64,000 nucleotides of DNA. Source: Paenibacillus faecalis. GTDB taxonomy: Bacteria > Bacillota > Bacilli > Paenibacillales > Paenibacillaceae. Positions 8,084 through 17,400 of this stretch are shown here, one piece after another. The notes under the pieces are model-generated. The model saw only the letters and a program-made list of their open reading frames with translations. It was not told the origin of the DNA and did not search any database. The position numbers and the translations under genes were made by a program. The first letter of the stretch is position 1, and each line of letters opens with the position of its first letter. The stretch is taken from assembly GCF_900289175.1 (NCBI RefSeq), contig NZ_LT985747.1, forward strand, positions 1,799,667 to 1,863,666, written 5' to 3'.

Positions 8084-8098
8084 GTGACACAGTTCACA
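8083..8098. promoter_or_regulatory. Fnr box
   Basis: TGTGA-CACAGT-TCACA is a perfect match to the Bacillus Fnr consensus TGTGA-N6-TCACA. Its centre (8090.5) is exactly 41.5 bp from the start predicted from the minus-strand TATACT, the class II activation distance. It shares one base with the cre box. Relative to the moaA promoter it lies near -102, too far for standard activation. Confidence 0.75.
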
Positions 8099-8157
8099 AA
8101 TCCTTGTATTTTATTGAAATTTTTATTGTTCAAAATTTAATTTATTATCTCCTTCCA

Positions 8158-8186
8158 TTGACTCCCGTTATAGCAATCGCTACAAT
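8158..8186 (+). promoter_or_regulatory. Sigma-A promoter of moaA
   Basis: TTGACT (8158-8163), 17-nt spacer, TACAAT (8181-8186). About 28 nt downstream of the predicted start, moaA begins with a GGAAGGGGG ribosome binding site. Confidence 0.8.
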
Positions 8187-8220
8187 GTGACCATGTCAAG
8201 CTGGAAGGGGGCTAATACTT

Positions 8221-9234
8221 ATGAATGGGAAGGTTGAGCCTTTAACGGACTCCTTTGGACGAATTCATGACTATATTCGAATATCGGTAACGGATCGGTG
8301 TAATTTGCGTTGTGTATACTGCATGCCGGAGGAAGGTATGGTATTTCAGCCGCATGATGAGATCATGAGCTACGAAGAGATCGCTGCTGTGCTGAAAGTG
8401 CTCGCACCTATGGGCGTAACCAAAGTACGGCTGACCGGCGGTGAACCGCTCGTCCGTAAAGATCTGGAGATATTGGTTTCCATGATTTCAGACATTCAGG
8501 GGATTGAAGATATTTCACTGACAACAAACGGACTCCTTCTATCTTCTAAGGCCCGCCTTTTAAAAGAAGCAGGGTTGACCCGAATCAATATCAGCCTTGA
8601 TTCGCTGCAGAAAGAACGCTACGCCCAGATTACACGGGGTGGAGATGTGCGAAAAGTGCTTGAAGGCATCGAGGCAGCATATGAAGCCGGACTTGATCCC
8701 ATCAAGCTGAATATGGTTCTGATGAACGGCTTTAACGAAGATGAAATCGAGGACTTTATAGCGCTGACGATCAAGCGTCCGCTGCACGTCCGCTTTATCG
8801 AATATATGCCGATCGGGCAGGCTTCAGACGAATGGCGCAAAACATACATCCCGCTCAGTCAGGTGATGGAAGTTTGCCATGAAGCAGGCTGGAGCATCCA
8901 GGATGATCAGGGGCCTGCGGGCAACGGTCCTTCCCGCAATATGAAGATCAAAAATGCTGCAGGCACTTTTGGACTCATCCATCCGGTCAGCGACCACTTT
9001 TGTGACTCCTGCAACCGATTGCGTCTAACCGCTGACGGACATATTAAAGCATGTCTGTACTGGTCCGATGAATTGAATGTTCGCCGCGTGATCCACGATC
9101 CTGAAGCTATAGCTTCCTTGTTCCGAAAAGCGCTTGGCAGCAAGCCGCAAAACCATGAAATGGCACGGGCTCTCGAGAAGAAAGCACAAAGCCATATCCC
9201 CACCAGCCGGCGCATGTCACAAATCGGCGGGTAA
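8221..9234 (+). CDS. moaA: GTP 3',8-cyclase MoaA (molybdenum cofactor synthesis)
   Basis: Radical-SAM enzyme that rearranges GTP to 3',8-cyclo-GTP, the first step of molybdopterin synthesis. The 337-residue protein has both iron-sulfur sites: N-terminal CNLRCVYC (CxxxCxxC, residues ~27-34) and C-terminal CDSCNRLRLTADGHIKAC. LTGGEPL is the SAM-binding segment and the chain ends in the required Gly-Gly. The start is an ATG preceded by GGAAGGGGG. It stands alone, not in a moa/moe cluster, divergent from the torD-like chaperone, so the pair may serve a common anaerobic molybdoenzyme. GAAGGGG in its ribosome binding site is complementary to the C-rich loop of the divergent small RNA. Confidence 0.95.
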   Translation: MNGKVEPLTDSFGRIHDYIRISVTDRCNLRCVYCMPEEGMVFQPHDEIMSYEEIAAVLKVLAPMGVTKVRLTGGEPLVRKDLEILVSMISDIQGIEDISLTTNGLLLSSKARLLKEAGLTRINISLDSLQKERYAQITRGGDVRKVLEGIEAAYEAGLDPIKLNMVLMNGFNEDEIEDFIALTIKRPLHVRFIEYMPIGQASDEWRKTYIPLSQVMEVCHEAGWSIQDDQGPAGNGPSRNMKIKNAAGTFGLIHPVSDHFCDSCNRLRLTADGHIKACLYWSDELNVRRVIHDPEAIASLFRKALGSKPQNHEMARALEKKAQSHIPTSRRMSQIGG

Positions 9235-9564
9235 TGACTCAATGAAATCTATCGTAAGCGCTCTGGCCTATATCATTTCTGCTAATGCAACACGTCTGTA
9301 CAGCCTGTTTTGTTGAAGTTTTTTAGGGTCGTCCTTTTCCTCTCAAATAGATGCTGTCATAAATTTCCCTTCTATATAGTGCTGCTTCGTGCCGTTCTCA
9401 GCCATCATCCCTTCCTATATTACACTTCTATTAAAATAGTAATTATATGGATAAAAACTTAGAAGATGGTTTGTATCCCTTTTCAATGCGTGATACATTG
9501 AGAGAGGATATTCGGCTTTTATAAGCTGCCTATATGCATTTAGTTTGAAAGGGATGACACCCAC
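9235..9564. other. Intergenic region between moaA and an MFS gene
   Basis: 330 bp. No terminator hairpin with a T-run was found for moaA. A moderate promoter is visible at 9471-9499 (TTGTAT, 17 nt, TACATT). A 24-codon ATG frame at 9242-9316 has no ribosome binding site and is not called. Nothing else was recognised. Confidence 0.5.
9471..9499 (+). promoter_or_regulatory. Candidate promoter of the MFS gene at 9565
   Basis: TTGTAT, 17-nt spacer, TACATT. Each hexamer has two mismatches to consensus, but the spacing is ideal and the position suits the gene. Confidence 0.45.
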
Positions 9565-10803
9565 TTGCAGGATATGAACAACGAATCATTATCATTGAAG
9601 TCACTAAAACTTTTTAATTTTTTCATTTATGGAACCATGGTTATATTCACCGGGTTCTTTCAACTATATTTACAAGATATCGGCATGGACAAGGTGGAGA
9701 TCGGCAGCCTGATGGCGATCGCGCCTTTCGTCTCCGTTTTTGCCAACCCTTTTTGGGGATATTGGGCTGATCGTTCCCAAAATGTCAAACGCATCCTTCT
9801 CATTATGATGATGGGGACTTTATTGCTTGTCCAGTTCGTATTTCAGGCGAGCACATATGCCATGATTTATATGTCGATGATTATATTTTATTTCTTCCAG
9901 ACACCTATGTTTACTCAGACGAACACACTTATTTTAGGGTATATCGAAGGTACACAGCAAAAGTTCGGCGCTTTCCGTATGTGGGGTTCACTTGGCTGGG
10001 CATTGACAGCTATTGTGGCCGGACCTGTCATCGATCGGTTAGGATCAGGACGGATTTCGATGGTCTTTTCCATTATGATGGTTATCGCGATTGTGTTTAC
10101 CTTGTCCCTTCCGCAAAGTCAGAAGTCGACAGCCTCGGCCACAGTCAACCTGCGCGGGTTTAGCAAGCTGTTTCTGAATCCATATTTCGTTTGCTTTATT
10201 CTGCTCGGCATTGTGGTATCCATTCCGAATACGATGAACAATACTTTCATGTCCCTATATATACTTGATCTCGGCGGCACCAAACAGATGGTCGGATTGG
10301 CAATTTTCTTCGCCTCTATCTTTGAAGTCGTCATCTTCCTGCTGTTTGATCGTTACCTGAAGCGCAAGATCAACGTTATGATCGCCTGTCTGACCATTGT
10401 AAGCTTGCTCTTCTCTTTGCGCTGGCTGCTGATGGCTCAAGCAACGACTCCACTGGAAGTCGTCTTTATCCAGACTCTTCATTTCGTGACTTTCGGCGGT
10501 TATTTCTATGTCGGCACCCAGCTGACCATGCTGTTCGTCCCACAGCAGTACCGAGCTTCTGGACAAGCTATCTACACTCTTTCCTGGAGCGGCATTTCCG
10601 GTATTATTGGCGGCATCGTCGGCGGCTGGCTGTTCCAAAATTTTGGCGCTCAGACGATGTATCAGATCGGTATGATGCTGGCGCTTGTCGGTGTGCTTGG
10701 CTTCGGATGGATGTGGTACATGCTGCGCAAGCAGGAATATACATTAACGTCAGCTCATGAAGCAGATGAGAATATAGGGGAAGAGTTATTCCCGGACAAA
10801 TAA
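9565..10803 (+). CDS. MFS transporter (MFS_1-like, sugar/nucleoside permease group)
   Basis: Membrane transporter of 412 residues with twelve predicted helices in two halves. The loop between helices 2 and 3 has the MFS pattern (NPFWGYWADRSQNVKRI). The YGTMVIFTGFFQLYLQDIGM start and GQAIYTLSWSGISGIIGG in the second half resemble the LacY/NupG-like MFS_1 group (YwbF and HcaT relatives). AAAGGGATGA ends 9-10 nt before the TTG start; the in-frame ATG at 9574 is an alternative that costs three residues. Flanked by its own promoter and a terminator shared with glnS, so monocistronic. Substrate cannot be deduced. Confidence 0.8.
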   Translation: MQDMNNESLSLKSLKLFNFFIYGTMVIFTGFFQLYLQDIGMDKVEIGSLMAIAPFVSVFANPFWGYWADRSQNVKRILLIMMMGTLLLVQFVFQASTYAMIYMSMIIFYFFQTPMFTQTNTLILGYIEGTQQKFGAFRMWGSLGWALTAIVAGPVIDRLGSGRISMVFSIMMVIAIVFTLSLPQSQKSTASATVNLRGFSKLFLNPYFVCFILLGIVVSIPNTMNNTFMSLYILDLGGTKQMVGLAIFFASIFEVVIFLLFDRYLKRKINVMIACLTIVSLLFSLRWLLMAQATTPLEVVFIQTLHFVTFGGYFYVGTQLTMLFVPQQYRASGQAIYTLSWSGISGIIGGIVGGWLFQNFGAQTMYQIGMMLALVGVLGFGWMWYMLRKQEYTLTSAHEADENIGEELFPDK

Positions 10804-10823
10804 CAAGCACCAAAGAGAATAGA

Positions 10824-10867
10824 AAAGGCCCGAAAGAATCGCCTCAGGCGACCGCTTTCGGGCCTTT
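10824..10867. terminator. Bidirectional terminator between the MFS gene and glnS
   Basis: Perfect arms AAAGGCCCGAAAG and CTTTCGGGCCTTT with a CGCCT/AGGCG inner stem, lying between convergent genes. Confidence 0.88.
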
Positions 10868-10873
10868 ATTTCG

Positions 10874-12595
10874 TTAAGATTTCGGCAGCTGGAAAGAGCT
10901 TTTCAAAGATACAACCCGGTTAAATACCGGACGTCCCGGCTCGGAATACTTATAATCTACGTTAAAGTATCCATGTCGGAAGAACTGAAATTTATCCTGT
11001 GGCTTGGCATCTTTCATATTCGGCTCCACAAAACCGTGTGCAATTTGCAATGAATTAGGATTCACATCATCCAGGAACGATTTCTCGGAAGTATCGCCAG
11101 CTTCCTCGGATTCTGCTTCTCCTGCAACCATCTGCTTCACTTCCTCATCCGACTCCTCATCCTTGAACAGCGGTTCAAACAATCGGAATTCAGCAGGGAC
11201 AGCCTGGGTCGCTTCAACCCAGTGAATCGTACCCTTTACTTTGCGGCCTGTAAACCCACTTCCGCTCTTGGTCTCCGGATCATAGGTACACCGAAGCTCA
11301 ATCACTTTGCCGTTCTCGTCCTTAATGACCTCGTTGCATTTAATAAAGTATGCATGCTTCAAACGAACCTCGTTACCCGGGAACAAACGGAAATACTTTT
11401 TCGGCGGATTCTCCATAAAGTCTTCCTGTTCAATATAAATTTCACGGGAGAATGGAATTTGACGCACGCCCATTTCCGGATTTTCACTGTTGTTCTCCGC
11501 CTCAAGCCATTCCACTTGTCCTTCCGGATAGTTGGTGATGACAACTTTGATCGGGTCCAGTACAGCCATGGTACGAGGAGCCTTCAACTTTAGATCCTCA
11601 CGAATAAAATGTTCCAATACCTGGCGATCAACTTGTCCATAAGCTTTCGAAATCCCTGTCTCATATACGAAATTTCGAAGCGCTTCTGGCGTATACCCGA
11701 GACGGCGGAGACCGGAAATCGTCGGCATGCGCGGATCGTCCCAGCCATCCACAACCTTCGCATCAACAAGCTGCTTCAGCTTACGCTTGCTCGTTACGGT
11801 CTGCGTCACATTCAAACGGCCGAATTCGTACTGGCGCGGAGTGTTCGGCATTTCGCATTCCGCAATAACCCAGTCATAAAATGGACGCTGATCCTCGAAC
11901 TCCAGCGAGCACAGCGAATGCGTTATGCCCTCAATCGCATCCTCAAGCGGATGTGCAAAAGCATACATCGGGTAAATACACCATTTATCCCCCGTGTTGT
12001 GATGATGCGCATGTGAAATACGGTAAATGACCGGATCACGTAGGTTAATATTTGGTGAGGCCATATCGATCTTGGCGCGAAGAACACGCTCTCCGTTAGC
12101 GAACTCTCCCGCGCGCATCCGTTCAAACAAATCCAGGTTCTCTTCCACGCTTCGATCACGATAAGGACTATTCTTGCCAGGCTCGGTCAGCGTGCCGCGG
12201 TTCGCGCGAATTTCCTCTGGGGATTGATCATCGACATACGCTTTTCCTTTCTTGATTAAAAGGACGGCCCGATTATACATCTCTTCAAAATAATCCGAAG
12301 CAAACCGCAGCTGCTCCCAATCGAAACCGAGCCATTTCACATCCTCCTTGATGGCATTGACATATTCCGCATCTTCCTTAACCGGATTCGTATCATCGAA
12401 ACGAAGGTTCGTCTTGCCGCCAAATTCATCGGCTAATGTGAAATTGATCCAGATCGCCTTGGCATGACCGATATGCAAGTAGCCATTCGGTTCTGGCGGA
12501 AATCGGGTAACAACTTCTTTCACTTTGCCCGATTCAAGGTCATCGATCATAATATTTTTTATAAAATTGGAGGGTGTAGCTGGTCGGTTCTCCAC
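10874..12595 (-). CDS. glnS: Glutaminyl-tRNA synthetase
   Basis: Class I synthetase charging tRNA-Gln directly. The protein (about 573 residues) shows the HIGH element in [15 protein letters not shown] and a KMSKS equivalent in TVTSKRKL, where Thr replaces the usual Met. DDTNP and the C-terminal beta-barrel anticodon-binding half are present. Most Firmicutes lack this enzyme and use the GatCAB amidotransferase; its presence in Paenibacillus-type genomes is normally read as an old horizontal gain. An extra acidic segment of about 25 residues (encoded near 11070-11150) lies in the barrel domain. The frame extends to a TTG at 12604, but GAAAGG abuts that codon; the GTG at 12595 is 9 nt away and preferred. 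No T-box leader was found. Confidence 0.95.
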   Translation of the reverse strand: MENRPATPSNFIKNIMIDDLESGKVKEVVTRFPPEPNGYLHIGHAKAIWINFTLADEFGGKTNLRFDDTNPVKEDAEYVNAIKEDVKWLGFDWEQLRFASDYFEEMYNRAVLLIKKGKAYVDDQSPEEIRANRGTLTEPGKNSPYRDRSVEENLDLFERMRAGEFANGERVLRAKIDMASPNINLRDPVIYRISHAHHHNTGDKWCIYPMYAFAHPLEDAIEGITHSLCSLEFEDQRPFYDWVIAECEMPNTPRQYEFGRLNVTQTVTSKRKLKQLVDAKVVDGWDDPRMPTISGLRRLGYTPEALRNFVYETGISKAYGQVDRQVLEHFIREDLKLKAPRTMAVLDPIKVVITNYPEGQVEWLEAENNSENPEMGVRQIPFSREIYIEQEDFMENPPKKYFRLFPGNEVRLKHAYFIKCNEVIKDENGKVIELRCTYDPETKSGSGFTGRKVKGTIHWVEATQAVPAEFRLFEPLFKDEESDEEVKQMVAGEAESEEAGDTSEKSFLDDVNPNSLQIAHGFVEPNMKDAKPQDKFQFFRHGYFNVDYKYSEPGRPVFNRVVSLKSSFQLPKS

Positions 12596-12789
12596 GTCAA
12601 TCAACCTTTCATCCTGTTTATTCTCTCTATTCCTGTATAAACGTGTTTCTCTTAAATATACCTGTTACTCCGCGATTGTTCAAGGAATCTGCAGAGATTC
12701 AGCCTCACTTGAGAATTGCCCCTGCCATCTATACTCCCAAAGTTTAATTCTATGTAAAAATAATCGTGTGCTGACTGGCAAAAACAGCT

Positions 12790-12818
12790 TTGACTAGGTC
12801 TTTTTTATAAGGTAGCAT
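12790..12818 (+). promoter_or_regulatory. Promoter of the DUF2164 gene
   Basis: TTGACT, 17-nt spacer, TAGCAT, with the ribosome binding site about 20 nt further on. Confidence 0.6.
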
Positions 12819-12853
12819 GGAAGAAAACAGCATTGAGGAGGTCCGTTTTACCA

Positions 12854-13108
12854 ATGAAGCCGATAAAATTCCCAAAAGAAGAGCGTGAGAGGATCATCCA
12901 GCAAATTCAGGATTATTTTGAAGAAGAACACGATGCATCGCTCGGGCATCTGGCTGCGGACAACATGCTGGAGTTTTTCATGACCCGGATCAGTCCATAC
13001 ATATATAACCAAGCCCTGGAGGACTGCAGACAGTTAGTCGCCCAGCGGATGCTCTCCTTGGAGGACGATATTTACGCTCTTGAGCAGCCAGTGGGAACGG
13101 TACGCTAG
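12854..13108 (+). CDS. DUF2164 family protein
   Basis: Small acidic cytoplasmic protein of 84 residues. KFPKEERERIIQQIQDYFEEEHDASLG and the mid-chain FFMTRISPYIYNQALEDC pattern match the DUF2164 family, whose function is unknown. The frame opens at a TTG at 12833, but this overlaps the GAGGAGG ribosome binding site; the ATG at 12854 has proper spacing. The next gene starts 49 nt later on the same strand and may be cotranscribed. Confidence 0.8.
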   Translation: MKPIKFPKEERERIIQQIQDYFEEEHDASLGHLAADNMLEFFMTRISPYIYNQALEDCRQLVAQRMLSLEDDIYALEQPVGTVR

Positions 13109-13157
13109 GGATTTATCTGGTGCTTTCGCATATTCTTAAAGACAAAGGAGTTGTATC

Positions 13158-13706
13158 ATGTTTACCTACACCTTGGATGATCATGTGGAACTAAGGCCGC
13201 TGGCCCCTGAACATGCCCGTGCCCTCTTTGAACTTACAGACCGATCACGGGACCGTCTTCGCCAGTGGCTTCCATGGGTGGATTCCGTCACGGAAGTGGA
13301 ACACAGCGCCAACTATATCACAGCAGCCATGAAACAGGCTGCGGATAACGGCGGATTCTCTGCCGGCATTTGGGTAAAAGAAGAGCTGGCAGGTGTAATA
13401 TCCTATCATGAAATCGATTGGAACAACCGCTCTGTCGGTATCGGTTATTGGCTGGATAAACAGTTTCAAGGACAGGGGATCATGACAAGTGCCTGCCGAG
13501 CTTTGACAGACCACGCCCTGATGCGTATGGGTTTGAACCGTGTTGAAATCCGCTGCGCGACGACCAACCGCCGCAGCCGGGCCATTCCGGAGCGACTCGG
13601 CTTTGTCCTTGAAGGCGTCATTCGTGAGGCAGAAAAGCTCCCAGCCGGATTTGTCAATCATGCCGTATACGGCATGATTCAAAGCGAATGGAAGAAGATA
13701 AGGTAG
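13158..13706 (+). CDS. GNAT acetyltransferase, RimJ/RimL type
   Basis: N-acetyltransferase of 182 residues, closest in style to RimL/YdaF enzymes that acetylate ribosomal protein N-termini or serine. The FTYTLDDHVELRPLAPEHARALFEL opening, QWLPWVD, and the acetyl-CoA loop in QFQGQGIMTSACRALTDHA (R/QxxGxG/A pattern) followed by VEIRCATTNRRSRAIPERLGF are typical. AAAGGAG precedes the ATG. The acceptor substrate is not known. Confidence 0.83.
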   Translation: MFTYTLDDHVELRPLAPEHARALFELTDRSRDRLRQWLPWVDSVTEVEHSANYITAAMKQAADNGGFSAGIWVKEELAGVISYHEIDWNNRSVGIGYWLDKQFQGQGIMTSACRALTDHALMRMGLNRVEIRCATTNRRSRAIPERLGFVLEGVIREAEKLPAGFVNHAVYGMIQSEWKKIR

Positions 13707-13819
13707 GGAAGCGCCAAGCATAAACAGCTTTGACGTCTTCTGACGGGCACAGCATACGTTTCGCGTAAAAATATAAGATTAAAGGAAACGTGCCATACTT
13801 ATACTTTATTAGATTGGTA

Positions 13820-13846
13820 AATAGCCCGGCAATATGCCGGGCTATT
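13820..13846. terminator. Hairpin between convergent acetyltransferase genes
   Basis: Perfect 12-bp arms AATAGCCCGGCA and TGCCGGGCTATT with a 3-nt loop. Following T-runs are weak on both strands, so termination strength is uncertain. Confidence 0.6.
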
Positions 13847-13872
13847 CTCATCATATTTATAAAGGATATATT

Positions 13873-14373
13873 TCATCTTGATATGAAATAACTCATTAAA
13901 ATATCGTCCACGTAACGACCATCCACATAAAATTCCTGAGCCAGCCGGCCTTCTTCCTGAAATCCGCAAGCTTTGTAAAAGGCAATAGCTCCAGGGTTAC
14001 ACGAGAGAACCCGCAGTCTGAGCTTGGTCTTGCCTTCCAGCCGGGCCAAGTCCTTTACCGCTTGTATGAGCCGCCTTCCAATCCCGTTTCGTTGATATAA
14101 AGGATGTACAGCTATATTCAGCTCATACACATGGCTGTTGCTCTCAAGTCCTGTCGGTGGACAGAATCCAACATATCCGCAGATGACATCCCCGCAGACA
14201 GCCACAAGCTGAGTTCCCGGCGGACAATTCAGCAAATAGCTTTCCCTTGAAGTCCAGTGAAGCGGCTCAGGCGCCGTATATCTGTCCCATACAAGTTCGT
14301 CCAGCTCCATAAGCTGAGCTGCATCCTTCATTTCGGAGAATCGGATCGTCACGGTTTGTTGACTGATCTTCAT
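13873..14373 (-). CDS. GNAT-family N-acetyltransferase
   Basis: Protein of 167 residues. The acetyl-CoA pyrophosphate loop is YQRNGIGRRLIQAV (residues ~99-112), followed by the strand-helix LRLRVLSCNPGAIAFYKACGF seen in RimI-like GNATs. The start is the ATG at 14373, preceded by GAGGGGTG; nine additional upstream codons are open but contain that site. Convergent with the RimL-like gene and unrelated to it in sequence. Substrate unknown. Confidence 0.82.
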   Translation of the reverse strand: MKISQQTVTIRFSEMKDAAQLMELDELVWDRYTAPEPLHWTSRESYLLNCPPGTQLVAVCGDVICGYVGFCPPTGLESNSHVYELNIAVHPLYQRNGIGRRLIQAVKDLARLEGKTKLRLRVLSCNPGAIAFYKACGFQEEGRLAQEFYVDGRYVDDILMSYFISR

Positions 14374-14425
14374 CGTCACACCCCTCGTTTCGATAACCAT
14401 CCCCCTTATTATATCAACTTGTCAT

Positions 14426-17400
14426 TTATTTTTGCGCCGACACACAATATATTTCAACTGTGCAGCCATTTTCGCTATCTTTAGCTAACCGATCAAAGTC
14501 AGCTCTTGAAATGCGCATGCCTCCTGCACGGTAACGGTTTTGAAGAGTCTCGGTGTACACCTGCTGCCCGTTAATCGAAACGAACGGTTGATCTGCGCTG
14601 TCCACATGGTAGCTGAACGTTACCGGAATACCGGAGAAACGGAAGCGGAACTGAAGACCATCCAGGGATGAAGGCAATACCGGATCAATGATAAGATCTC
14701 CTCCCTCTTCACGGATGCCCAGCGCATTAGAGATCAGCTGGTTCATATAGATTCCCGGTCCGCTGGAGTAAATTCTCCATCCGCCTTTTACTGGAACGAG
14801 GCCACTGCGCAGTTTTTCAAATGACTCCTGAGCTTCATAACGAGTATTGAACTTCCCATCAGAGCTGCTGAAGTAAGCATTGCTTTGGCGCAGCTCCGCA
14901 TTTGGCACCACGTCGGTTATGCCAATCGGGTTAATCCGCTCAAGTCCGCTCCATACCTCACTGCTTTTGCCGAGCTTTGCCATCGCTTCGACAAAACGGA
15001 TATGCGCATGTACATATTGCAAACCAACTTCACGGCCAAAATTCGCCGCCTGCTCGGCCCGCTTAAAGTGGGTGCTAACGCCACCTGTATACTGAGCAGG
15101 ACGGTTCATCAGTCTTACGCCATCCGGACAGAACAGCTGTTCACGGATGATCTTGTAATGACGCTCCGCCTGTTCCGGTGTCAAGAGCTCGCTGATCATA
15201 CTGCGCGTCATTGGCAGCAGACGATACTGGATTCCCGTCTCCTGATCGGTCGGGTGAAGAAGAAACTTGCTCTGTTCCGGATCTTCCATATATACAAAAC
15301 CGGGAATCACTTCCGAATTCAGAATATAACGATTGAAATCACGCTGAATTCCTTCCGTCAGGCTTCGCAAATGCTGAGCCATATCCGGATTTACCCGCTC
15401 CATGACGTGCGAGAACTGATTCAAAGTCTGGTATGTCAAGGCGACCGTCCAGCTGCTGACCATATACTTCTTCAACTGGGCATTGGCAGGCTGAAGCGTG
15501 TCATCCCAGTCTCCGTCCCCATAAGAAGATAGATGTGTATCATGAAGAAAATGAGTTTGGATATATGCAAGCTGTTTCTTCACATGCTCAAGCACAGTAA
15601 ACGATTCGTCCGTATAATCAAAGTGATGTCTTCTTGTATAAGGAACTTCTTGCTCCAAGATGCTGTAGTCATGGGTAACTGCCAAATAATCGGCAAGCAC
15701 CTTCAGCGGCCATACGATAATATCACCATGACTTTCTTCCTGCTGAATATGAGCGTATTTGTCAAACATGAACCACTGCGGCCAGTTTCCTTCATCTTCA
15801 TACTGGTGAGCGTATACTTCCAATAAAATATTCCGTACCTGCTCATATTGATGTGTGGCCATAAAGTATTCCACCGGTCCCTGACATACATCTCGCGTTC
15901 CCCAAGCCGCACCGCCGTATTGCTCCAACCCGTGCGGTACCGAGTAATGAACAAGCATGTTGTGCGTATACCACCAAGCGAGAGCATTCACTTTGAACAG
16001 GCTGTCACTTGGACTATCCTTAAAGCTCAGGTTGAATTCATTCATGACAGAAGAATAGAACGCTCGGTAGCTTGATATTTCCTCATCTGCATCGCGCACT
16101 TGTAAAGGAGCTTCCGCTTTGTCAAGACTTCCCTGGATCGTCATGGACCAGTCGGCACTTGGACCGAGCTCCAATACCGTTAAAGATGCACTGCCCGGAC
16201 GTACATAGCTCGCCAGCCGGGTCTCATCCGCAACATCCATATCCGCTCCTGTCACTTGTAGACGATAATGAAGCTCCGGGTAGACGGATGCACTCAGTGA
16301 AGTATGATCTGCCCGGAATATGAGGACGCCATCTTCCTGAACCATATGATAAGGAACTTCATATTCATTCACATTCATCGTGTTCTGATGCGTCACCAAA
16401 TAGCGATAAGGTCTTCCGCTTTCGGAACGAACCTGCAGCGTAACTTCCGGTGCAGACGCAGCTGTAAAGTTTGTAATAATGAACATGTCGCTTTCAGTCT
16501 TGTAATACCACCGTACATAGTTGAAACCGATCTCGAACATGGATGGCATGCCCAGCAGACGATATTTCCCGTCGATCTCAATATAGATCCGTTGACCGGA
16601 TGTTTTATGCACATTCAGCGCATTGCGAGCGTTGCTCATCATTTTATTGAAATTGGTATTACCGATGACGAGCTGGGAATTAAACAGACCGTACATATAA
16701 GAGGTTGTTGTAACAACAGGAGTTCTAAACGAGACGTTATTACCGCTCATCAGTATATGGCCATGCGGACGTTCTACACGCAGTTCCTTTTCCTTCAAAA
16801 CGATATGTTCGTAGGTATCTGTAAAAAATGAGAGCAGCTTCTGCCCGTCGCGCTCCTCCTGACGACGCACCGGAAACAGCACATTTAGCTCCTCTTCCGT
16901 CATCGGCAAGGTACGCAGCAGATCCCCCAGATCCCGGGAACGTTCCACCCGCGGAAGCTTCTCGCCAGTAACTGGTGCAGGCATTGTTTCAACCTGCTTC
17001 CATGCAGCTTGAAGCTCCTCCTGAAACTCCAGGGAACTGACCGCATCCGGATGATCCTCTTTGTACATTCCATAAAATACGAAGCGGGCTGAACCATCCA
17101 GATTTACACATGGGGATTGTAAAGCAGTATAGGCAAACTCATATTGATACACTTCGTTAGCCAAATTCTCCTTATAGAGAGCCTCCGCCTTGTTCGTCTC
17201 TTTATAAGAAAGGCCAAAAAACTGGAAACCGTCTGTCGAATAACCGACCGCACGAGTAAGCGAACCTTGCTGCAGGTATGGAAATGCACCTCCCTGCGGC
17301 TGATTCTGGCGGGAGCAGATAACGAATCCGCCCTCTTCCTTTTCAAATACGGCATGATCAATATACTGGGACAGATATGCCTCATTGGTTCGGACAGCAC

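Noticed and set aside
7915..8133. 72-codon minus-strand frame across the torD-moaA intergenic region
   Set aside because: No ribosome binding site, and it spans an Fnr box, a cre box, a promoter and a terminator; better explained as a regulatory region with an RNA gene.
9242..9316. 24-codon frame after moaA (starts MKSIVSALAY)
   Set aside because: No Shine-Dalgarno, starts 7 bp after the moaA stop and has no supporting promoter.
12605..12832. T-box leader upstream of glnS
   Set aside because: No AGGGTGGNACCGCG-type T-box sequence or specifier stem was found on the minus strand.
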